Under the pieces are notes generated by a model that was given only the letters and a program-made list of their open reading frames with translations, was not told where the DNA came from and did no database searches. A stretch of DNA of 5,667 nt, taken from contig DAOWMJ010000140.1 in NCBI GenBank assembly GCA_030643145.1, positions 1 to 5,667 on the forward strand, in the 5' to 3' direction. Source of the stretch: Candidatus Latescibacterota bacterium (GTDB lineage Bacteria; Krumholzibacteriota; Krumholzibacteriia; Krumholzibacteriales; WJIX01). Below, piece after piece: positions 1-5,108 of this stretch (position 1 is the stretch's first letter; the number at the start of each line of letters is the position of its first letter). The translations under genes and the position numbers were made by a program.

Positions 1-36
1 AAGCCCTTGGGGGTTCGAGTCCCTCGCCCTCCGCCA
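1..36 (+). tRNA. tRNA-Ser, 3' end only (partial)
   Basis: Seen: a 5-bp T-stem (9-13 with 21-25, one G-U pair), the 7-base T-loop TTCGAGT, the 3' acceptor strand GCCCTCC at 26-32, discriminator G33 and encoded CCA at 34-36. The 5' part, including the anticodon, lies outside the window. G at the discriminator position and an acceptor strand implying a GGAGGGC-type 5' end are typical of bacterial tRNA-Ser, and the bases before the T-stem fit the end of a long variable arm. The isotype is therefore an inference. A non-serine tRNA cannot be ruled out, and the anticodon is unknown. Confidence 0.72.
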
Positions 37-61
37 TAGGCGGGTATAAATTGAAATTAAC

Positions 62-153
<92 letters not shown>

Positions 154-159
154 GATAAT

Positions 160-233
160 GCGCCCATAGCTCAATTGGATAGAGCGTCTGGCTACGGACC
201 AGGAGGTTGGGGGTTCAAATCCTCCTGGGCGTA
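160..233 (+). tRNA. tRNA-Arg(ACG)
   Basis: A 74-base class I tRNA. The acceptor stem pairs 160-166 with 226-232, closing on a G-U pair (G160-T232), with discriminator A233. The anticodon loop CTACGGA (192-198) carries anticodon ACG at 194-196, flanked by the stem 187-191/199-203. The T-stem 209-213/221-225 has one G-U pair around TTCAAAT. A34 of an ACG anticodon is normally deaminated to inosine by TadA in bacteria, so it would read CGU, CGC and CGA. Unlike the two serine tRNAs upstream, no CCA is encoded (the next bases are TTT), so CCA must be added after transcription. Confidence 0.96.
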
Positions 234-290
234 TTTGAAATCAATAGAGAGTTTCTCATTTAGATTTTTCCTCTATTAACGAGCTTTCCC

Positions 291-311
291 AAAAATGGGT
301 TGACCATTTTT
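291..311 (+). terminator. Candidate terminator hairpin after the tRNA cluster
   Basis: A perfect 8-bp inverted repeat, AAAAATGG (291-298) with CCATTTTT (304-311), encloses the 5-base loop GTTGA. Read forward it ends in a run of T, and read backward it does the same, so it could stop transcription from either side. The stem has only two G-C pairs, so its strength is doubtful. It lies 57 bases past the tRNA-Arg gene and overlaps the -35 element of a candidate promoter. Confidence 0.4.
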
Positions 312-329
312 ATCTGTATCGTGTATGCT
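300..329 (+). promoter_or_regulatory. Candidate sigma-70-type promoter for the oxidoreductase operon
   Basis: TTGACC (300-305, five of six matches to the -35 consensus) is followed after 18 bases by TATGCT (324-329, four of six matches to the -10 consensus). This would start transcription near 336 and leave a leader of roughly 85 bases before the gamma-subunit gene. An alternative pair, TTGCGG (331-336) and TATTAT (355-360) with an 18-base spacer, has a better -10 but a poor -35. The choice is an inference from sequence only. Confidence 0.35.
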
Positions 330-419
330 GTTGCGGTACCGTGAGCAGTAAATTTATTATATTAATAACAGAGTTTTAGGAAAAAGAGTTAATTTAAAGC
401 TATGATGAAGGGATAAAGT

Positions 420-968
420 ATGATCGAGATTAGAACCCATGGTCGTGGAGGCCAGGGATCGGTAATTGCTTCGGAGATTCTGGCCGATGCTTTTTTTCGT
501 GAAGGTAAGTTTGTTCAGGCTTTTCCGGCTTTTGGTGTGGAAAGGCGTGGAGCCCCTGTCATGGCGTTTACAAGGGTATCAGAAAGTGAAATCAGGGAAA
601 GATGTCAAATATATGAACCTGATCATTTGGTGGTTCTTGATGCTATACTTATTGATACGGTAAAAATAACGAATGGTCTTAAGGAGGGGGGATGGATTAT
701 TATTAATACAAGGGATTCCCTTGAAAATTCGGATCTAACAAAAAAATATCAGGTAGCAACGATTGATGCCAACGCTATCGCGATTAAATATAGGCTGGGT
801 TCAAGAGCGGCCCCGATTGTTAATACTGCTATAGTTGGGGCCTTCGCCGGAGCGACAGGGCTTGTCGGTATTGATGCTGTTCAGGAGGCAATAGAGGAAT
901 TGGTGCCGGTAAAGAAGAAGGAAAACGCTCAGGCTGCTCAGGAAGCTTATGAAAATGTTGGGAAATAG
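420..968 (+). CDS. porG: 2-oxoacid:ferredoxin oxidoreductase, gamma subunit
   Basis: A 182-residue protein, the usual size for the gamma subunit of pyruvate and related 2-oxoacid:ferredoxin oxidoreductases. It has the family's glycine-rich start GRGGQG (residues 8-13) and the conserved stretch around FPAFGVERRGAPV (35-47), and ends in a charged tail. In the four-subunit enzymes this subunit packs against alpha and beta and belongs to the part implicated in coenzyme A handling. It has no cysteine cluster and binds no iron-sulfur centre. The ATG at 420 is preceded by AAGGGA at 408-413, six bases upstream. It is the first gene of the operon and lies 69 bases before the flavoprotein gene. The substrate is not fixed by this subunit: pyruvate is likely, but a branched-chain, aryl or other 2-oxoacid is possible. 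The gene symbol follows the porGDAB scheme; porC is used for the same subunit in other organisms. Confidence 0.93.
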   Translation: MIEIRTHGRGGQGSVIASEILADAFFREGKFVQAFPAFGVERRGAPVMAFTRVSESEIRERCQIYEPDHLVVLDAILIDTVKITNGLKEGGWIIINTRDSLENSDLTKKYQVATIDANAIAIKYRLGSRAAPIVNTAIVGAFAGATGLVGIDAVQEAIEELVPVKKKENAQAAQEAYENVGK

Positions 969-1037
969 CGGGTTGAATTATTAAAAATATAAAAAAGTGT
1001 TTAACTTTGCTATATATGTCAGGAAAGTAGAGGATAA

Positions 1038-2717
1038 ATGAGTAAACAAATAAAATTTGACAGTTACAGGGAAATGCCCATTCGGTCTATGACCTTGGAC
1101 AATATGCTGTGGAACAAAACGGGTTCATGGCGTAACGTTAAACCTGTTTATGACAACAAGGTGTCGCCATGTATTTTGGGATGTCCCGCTGGCGAGAACA
1201 TTCAACATTATATACAGCTTGTTATTGATAAAAAATATAAGGAAGCATGGGAAACTATTATTGAAAGTAATCCCATGCCCGCTGTTACGGGCAGGGTTTG
1301 TTCTCATCCATGCATGGGCAAGTGTACCCGGGGGGATTATGACGAAGCTGTGAATATAAACGCTATCGAGAGAACGCTTGGGGATATGGGCATTGATAAT
1401 CCGGGCTGGATGAGAGAATCCGAAAAAACAAAAAAGCAAAAGGTTGCTGTTATAGGGAGCGGTCCGGCTGGTCTTTCCGCTGCTTTTTACCTGGCTCGCG
1501 CGGGATATTCAGTTACTCTGTACGAAACCGAGAAAGCACTTGGTGGCGTGCTTCGCTGGGGAATACCGGAATACAGGCTTCCGAACTGTGTTCTCGACGG
1601 AGTTATCGAATCGATCCTGAATTCCGGCCCGATTAGTGTTAAAACTGAAACGGTTGTTGGAAAAGAGATAAAACTCAAAGAATTAGAAGACAATTTCGAT
1701 GCCATATTTATTGGTATAGGGCTTATGGAGAGCAGAAAACTCGGAATTTCGAATGAAGATTGTGAAGGTGTTGAATCGGGGCTTGAGTATCTCAAAAGGG
1801 TTAACAGTGGCGATAATCTTGACTCCTCCAAAAAAACTGTCGTTATCGGAGGCGGGAATACGGCGATGGATGTCGCCCGTTCCGCCTTGAGAAAAGGAAG
1901 TGATGTAACGGTCGTTTATAGAAGAACGCAGGCGGAAATGCCGGCGATAGCAAGCGAGATTGAAGAGGCTGAAAAGGAAGGCGTCAATTTCCGTTTTCTC
2001 GCTGCTCCTAAAGAAATAGTGGCTGAGGGAGGTAAGCTCTCGAAGGTACTATTTCAGGAGATGGAGTTGGGGGAACCGGATGAATCGGGAAGAAGACGCC
2101 CGGTTCCTCTTGAGGGAAAAACCTTTACAATGGAAGTTGGAAGGCTTTTTACCGCGATAGGGGAAAGAGCTGATCTTGACGGGTTCGGGCCGGAAGTCGA
2201 TACGGAATGGGATTTGATCAAAGTTAACGGTGAATTCGGAGAAACGAACAAAAAGAATATTTTCGCGGGTGGTGATATAGTAACGGGCGCCGCGAGCGTT
2301 GTTGAAGCGGTAGCCGCGGGAAGAAAGGCGGCTGAAAAGATTATAAGGGTCTTTATCGGCGAGGCAGATCCTCCTAAACAGGAAGAAACCGAATTTGGAA
2401 TAGAGAATATCAATGTTGACTATTTCACTAAATCGAATAGGACGTTAAACCCGAGAATCTCCGTTGAAGAGGCCAAGAAGGGTTTCGAGGAGATTCTTAC
2501 GGGATTTGATGAGCAGCTTCTTCAGAAGGAAGTGGATCGCTGTTTTTCGTGTGGTGTTTGCAATTATTGTGATAATTGCTGGGTTTATTGTCCTGACACG
2601 GCAATTGTTCGCAAGGATGATCGATATGAAATAGATTATGATTATTGTAAGGGTTGCCTGGTATGTGTTGAAGAATGCCCGCGCAGCGCCCTTTCCATAG
2701 AGGAGGAGGGAAAATGA
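1038..2717 (+). CDS. GltD-like FAD/NAD(P) flavoprotein fused to a 2x[4Fe-4S] delta-type ferredoxin domain
   Basis: A 559-residue, three-part cytoplasmic protein. (1) Residues about 25-120 form a GltD/dihydropyrimidine-dehydrogenase-type N-terminal iron-sulfur domain with Cys45, Cys49, Cys88, Cys92 and Cys96. (2) Residues about 132-440 form a two-dinucleotide-fold flavoprotein. The FAD site has G140-S-G142-PA-G145 and acidic Glu163. The NAD(P) site has GGGNTAMD at 271-278 and YRR at 294-296, arginines that in GltD relatives favour NADPH. A second FAD motif, GGD, is at 411-413. (3) Residues 502-547 form a ferredoxin domain with two CxxCxxCxxxCP motifs (508/511/514/518 and 537/540/543/547), preceded by extra Cys502 and Cys505. 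It occupies the place of the small delta ferredoxin subunit in porGDAB operons, so it probably passes electrons between the thiamine-diphosphate core and FAD/NAD(P). The start has AGAGGA at 1029-1034, only three bases before ATG. The stop overlaps the alpha-subunit start (ATGA). Domain calls are firm; the electron acceptor is inferred. Confidence 0.92.
   Translation: MSKQIKFDSYREMPIRSMTLDNMLWNKTGSWRNVKPVYDNKVSPCILGCPAGENIQHYIQLVIDKKYKEAWETIIESNPMPAVTGRVCSHPCMGKCTRGDYDEAVNINAIERTLGDMGIDNPGWMRESEKTKKQKVAVIGSGPAGLSAAFYLARAGYSVTLYETEKALGGVLRWGIPEYRLPNCVLDGVIESILNSGPISVKTETVVGKEIKLKELEDNFDAIFIGIGLMESRKLGISNEDCEGVESGLEYLKRVNSGDNLDSSKKTVVIGGGNTAMDVARSALRKGSDVTVVYRRTQAEMPAIASEIEEAEKEGVNFRFLAAPKEIVAEGGKLSKVLFQEMELGEPDESGRRRPVPLEGKTFTMEVGRLFTAIGERADLDGFGPEVDTEWDLIKVNGEFGETNKKNIFAGGDIVTGAASVVEAVAAGRKAAEKIIRVFIGEADPPKQEETEFGIENINVDYFTKSNRTLNPRISVEEAKKGFEEILTGFDEQLLQKEVDRCFSCGVCNYCDNCWVYCPDTAIVRKDDRYEIDYDYCKGCLVCVEECPRSALSIEEEGK
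2701..2710 (+). promoter_or_regulatory. Ribosome binding site that sets the alpha-subunit start
   Basis: AGGAGGAGGG, a very strong Shine-Dalgarno match, lies inside the last codons of the flavoprotein gene and three bases before ATG 2714. The reading frame is open back to another ATG at 2675, but that start would add 13 residues with no resemblance to PorA N-termini and lacks a comparable site. This makes 2714 the real start. Confidence 0.85.
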
Positions 2718-3865
2718 AAAAGGTTGTTATGGGGAACCATGCTGTGAGCTACGGTGTTCGGGCATCCGAGGTAAAGGTTATTTCCGCTTATCCGGTTACT
2801 CCGCAAACTCACATTGTGGAGCTTCTTTCAGAGTTAGTAGCAAATGGGGAGATTGACGCTAAATTTATCAAGGTTGAATCTGAACACAGCGCGATGGCCG
2901 CCTGCGTGGGCGCTTCCGCGGCTGGATCGAGGACTTTTACGGCTACTTCTTCGCAGGGGCTTTTGCTTATGACAGAGATGCTGCATTGGGCTGTCGGGGC
3001 CAGACTTCCGATTGTGCTTACGAATGTTAACAGGGCGATAGGTCCTCCCTGGAGTATATGGACAGATCAAAACGATTCTCTTTCAATGAGAGATGTGGGG
3101 TGGATTCAGATTTACTGTGAGAGTAATCAGGAAACCCAGGACGCTATTCCCCAGGCATTCAAGATTGCTGAAGAAATCAATCTCCCCGTTATGCTCGTAC
3201 TGGATGCCTTTTTTCTTTCACATACCTATGAGATTGTGGATTTACTGGAAACTGAGCAGGTCCGTGATTTTCTTCCCCCCTATAATCCTGAGATAAAGCT
3301 TGATACAAACGATCCCCATTCATTCGGCAATCTCTCGGGCCCCGATTACTATATGGAGCTTCGCTACATGATAGAAGAGGCCATGAATGACGCGAGGGGT
3401 GTTATAAAGAGAGTAGGCAAGGAATTCGGCGAACATTTCGGCCGGTATTATGATATGGTTGTTCCTTACCGTTGCGATGATGCCGATTTAATCCTTGTTA
3501 CTTCCGGTACGGTTGCGTCTACCACCAGGGCGGTGATCGATGAGATGCGGGATGAAGGTATCAAGATAGGGGCGCTTAAAATCAGGGTATTAAGACCATT
3601 TCCTTTTAAAGAGGTCAGTGATATTCTTTGTTCGACGAAGAAGGTGGCTGTACTCGATCGAAATATATCGTTCGGTAATCATGGAGTATTCTTCCAGGAA
3701 GTCAAAAGCGCTCTTTACGGCAAGACAGATATTCCGATTATAGGTTATATTCTTGGGCTTGGCGGACGTGATGTAACTCCAAAGGTAATTCGTGAAGTTG
3801 CCGATAAAGCAATAAAAGATAAAAATCCGGAACCTTATATTAACTGGATAGGAGTTAAAAGATGA
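2714..3865 (+). CDS. porA: 2-oxoacid:ferredoxin oxidoreductase, alpha subunit (PorA-like)
   Basis: A 383-residue protein, near the usual 380-400 for PorA. It has the substrate-end motif YPVTPQT (26-32), ESEHSA (55-60), in which Glu57 aligns by motif with the glutamate that activates thiamine diphosphate in pyruvate:ferredoxin oxidoreductases, and TSSQG (78-82). The conserved NRAIGPPWSIWTDQND region (106-121) contains Arg107, a candidate for binding the 2-oxoacid carboxylate. The C-terminal half (from about 250) is the transketolase-C-like domain with LRPFPF. With beta it forms the catalytic site that decarboxylates the 2-oxoacid and makes acyl-CoA. The start at 2714 overlaps the preceding stop by ATGA, and its own stop overlaps the beta start in the same way, so the three are probably translationally coupled. 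Pyruvate is the default substrate; specificity cannot be read from sequence alone. Confidence 0.93.
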   Translation: MKKVVMGNHAVSYGVRASEVKVISAYPVTPQTHIVELLSELVANGEIDAKFIKVESEHSAMAACVGASAAGSRTFTATSSQGLLLMTEMLHWAVGARLPIVLTNVNRAIGPPWSIWTDQNDSLSMRDVGWIQIYCESNQETQDAIPQAFKIAEEINLPVMLVLDAFFLSHTYEIVDLLETEQVRDFLPPYNPEIKLDTNDPHSFGNLSGPDYYMELRYMIEEAMNDARGVIKRVGKEFGEHFGRYYDMVVPYRCDDADLILVTSGTVASTTRAVIDEMRDEGIKIGALKIRVLRPFPFKEVSDILCSTKKVAVLDRNISFGNHGVFFQEVKSALYGKTDIPIIGYILGLGGRDVTPKVIREVADKAIKDKNPEPYINWIGVKR

Positions 3866-4770
3866 GAGAGGCAAGAATTCCAACTGAAGAACTTATGGGA
3901 TCGGGGCATCTTGCCTGTCAGGGGTGTGGTGCTACTATAGCAATGCGTTTTGCCCTGAAGGCGCTTGGCAGCAAAACGATTTTAGTTATTCCGGCTTGCT
4001 GCTGGGCTGTTATTGACGGCACATTTCCACATTCCGCTGTGGATGTTCCAATATTTCACACCGCTTTTGAAACGGCTGCTGTTACCGCAGCAGGGGTTAA
4101 AGCCGGATTGGAAATGCGGGGCGATTTCGAAACTACGGTTGTAGCCTGGGCGGGGGATGGAGGCACTTTCGATATAGGTCTTCAGGCCCTTTCGGGAACC
4201 GCTGAAAGAAATGATGATATAATTTACGTCTGTTATGATAATGAAGCTTATATGAATACGGGTATCCAAAGGAGTTCTTCAACCCCAGTGGGAGCCTGGA
4301 CTACGACAACACCTGTGACAAATTACAAGACACGTCCGAAAAAGAATATGATTGATATTATGGCTGCTCACGCGATTCCATATATAGCGACCGCTTCGGT
4401 AGCTTATCCTGAAGATTTGATCAGGAAATTCAAGAAGGCGAAGGCGATCAAGGGAACCAAATATATTCAGATTCTCGCTCCATGCCCTACGGGATGGAAA
4501 CTTTCTCCTGAGCTTACGATTTGGGCGGGGCGCAAAGCGGTAACCTCAAAGGTTTATCCTATGCTTGAGATTACAGAGAATGGAAATAAACTGACGGTCT
4601 GGAAGGACTTTGAGGCAACTTCGTTCAAAGAGTATATCAAACCGCAGGGAAGATTTCGTCATCTCAAGGAGAATGAAATTGAAAAAATAGGAAAAGATGT
4701 GGAAAGCAGCTGGCAGCGGCTGCTTGCCAGAGAAAAAATGCTTGCTTCCATACCGGGCCTTGAAGCTTAA
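3862..4770 (+). CDS. porB: 2-oxoacid:ferredoxin oxidoreductase, beta subunit (PorB-like), thiamine diphosphate and [4Fe-4S] binding
   Basis: A 302-residue protein of normal PorB length. Cys19 and Cys22 in HLACQGCG, Cys47 (in PACCW; Cys46 is adjacent) and Cys208 in APCPTGW fit the four ligands of the proximal [4Fe-4S] cluster. The thiamine-diphosphate/Mg2+ motif runs from GDGG (98-101) to the Asn in YDN (125-127), followed by EAYMNTGIQRSS (128-139), typical of PorB. It accepts electrons from the thiamine intermediate and passes them to the delta-type ferredoxin domain of the fused flavoprotein. ATG 3862 overlaps the alpha stop (ATGA) and has AGGAG at 3850-3854, seven bases upstream. It is the last gene of the operon; a palindrome follows 13 bases after the stop. 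The motifs fit a pyruvate- or closely related 2-oxoacid-oxidizing enzyme. Nothing suggests truncation or frameshift. Confidence 0.94.
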   Translation: MREARIPTEELMGSGHLACQGCGATIAMRFALKALGSKTILVIPACCWAVIDGTFPHSAVDVPIFHTAFETAAVTAAGVKAGLEMRGDFETTVVAWAGDGGTFDIGLQALSGTAERNDDIIYVCYDNEAYMNTGIQRSSSTPVGAWTTTTPVTNYKTRPKKNMIDIMAAHAIPYIATASVAYPEDLIRKFKKAKAIKGTKYIQILAPCPTGWKLSPELTIWAGRKAVTSKVYPMLEITENGNKLTVWKDFEATSFKEYIKPQGRFRHLKENEIEKIGKDVESSWQRLLAREKMLASIPGLEA

Positions 4771-4783
4771 GCCTCTTTGTATT

Positions 4784-4816
4784 GAGGGATAGCTCAGTTA
4801 AATTTTGTTATCCCTC
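4784..4816 (+). terminator. Inverted repeat after the operon, possible terminator with tRNA-like 5' arm
   Basis: GAGGGATA (4784-4791) pairs perfectly with TATCCCTC (4809-4816). A G-U and a C-G pair (4792-4808, 4793-4807) can extend the stem to 10 bp around a 13-base loop. Its place just after the last oxidoreductase gene suggests a transcript end or 3' stabilizing hairpin. No T-run follows (the next bases are CCGGTCTATTT), so a standard intrinsic terminator is not well supported. Confidence 0.45.
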
Positions 4817-5098
4817 CCGGTCTATTTCCTCCGATTTAAAATAGTGATATTTATTCCCAGGAATAGCTAAAACTTCCTCATGATTTCCAGTTATTGATAA
4901 TTGTTCGCATAACTCTTTTATTTGCAGTTGCATAGCTGAAGGCAACTATTAATTTTGCAACACCTATTCGCAAATAGATATTTTTTAATATTTCCCACGG
5001 AAAAGGCAAATCATCAACTGATTGATATGATAGAAATTATGGGAATTTGTCTAACTGGTACATCTTTAGCAATCGATAAAAAATAAAAATGGAACTGA
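4817..5098. other. AT-rich intergenic stretch before the pseudopilin gene
   Basis: I see no gene here on either strand. The contents are short inverted repeats: TATTC/GAATA (4852-4856 with 4861-4865), AGTTGC/GCAACT (4926-4931 with 4942-4947), TTTGC/GCAAA (4954-4958 with 4970-4974) and CTATT/AATAG (4964-4968 with 4973-4977). The last two lie just before TTTTTT at 4981-4986. A weak promoter pair, TTGCAA (4955-4960) and TATTTT (4979-4984) with an 18-base spacer, would place a start near 4991. From about 4990 to 5052 the transcript could fold into alternative helices, listed separately. Confidence 0.5.
4992..5052 (+). promoter_or_regulatory. Possible structured 5' leader of the pseudopilin gene
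   Basis: Three helices can be drawn. Helix A pairs TTCCCA (4992-4997) with TGGGAA (5040-5045). Helix B pairs AGGCAAAT (5004-5011) with ATTTGTCT (5045-5052), one G-U pair. Helix C pairs ATCAA (5013-5017) with TTGAT (5022-5026) around CTGA. C fits inside either A or B, but A and B cross and share base 5045, so they would compete or form a pseudoknot. Whether this region is transcribed, and whether the folding matters, is unknown. Confidence 0.25.
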
Positions 5099-5108
5099 AA
5101 GGAAAGTG

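Noticed and set aside
243..277. Inverted repeat AATAGAG/CTCTATT after tRNA-Arg
   Set aside because: Seven mostly A-T pairs around a 21-base loop are expected by chance in AT-rich sequence, and no T-run follows.
969..1037. Possible internal promoter in the gap after the gamma gene, with an extended -10-like TGCTATATA at 1008-1016
   Set aside because: No acceptable -35 element lies at the right distance and the region is simply AT-rich. The gene order argues for one operon.
1125..1439. Minus-strand open frame opposite the flavoprotein N-terminus, and similar frames opposite alpha and beta (1487-1831, 2054-2413, 2834-3070, 3590-3883, 3982-4269)
   Set aside because: All are antisense to strongly conserved family genes and have no motifs of their own; they are by-products of the coding strand.
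2675..2713. Longer alpha-subunit start at ATG 2675 (13 extra residues)
   Set aside because: The extra residues do not look like a PorA N-terminus, whereas ATG 2714 has a strong Shine-Dalgarno site and an ATGA overlap.
4941..4958. Sigma-54 promoter (GG...GC type) for the pseudopilin
   Set aside because: The GG and GC doublets are separated by 14 bases rather than the required 10.
4964..4986. Hairpin CTATT-CGCA-AATAG followed by a T-run, as an intrinsic terminator of the oxidoreductase operon
   Set aside because: The stem has 5 bp with one G-C pair and lies nearly 200 bases past the operon; it is too weak to call.
4996..5010. Stretch resembling the 5' strand of a GEMM-type cyclic-di-GMP riboswitch (CACGGAAAAGGCAAA) upstream of a pilin-like gene
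   Set aside because: The matching downstream core (a GACGCAAAGCC-like strand) and a GNRA-capped first hairpin are absent, so the canonical GEMM fold cannot be drawn. A covariance-model search would settle it.
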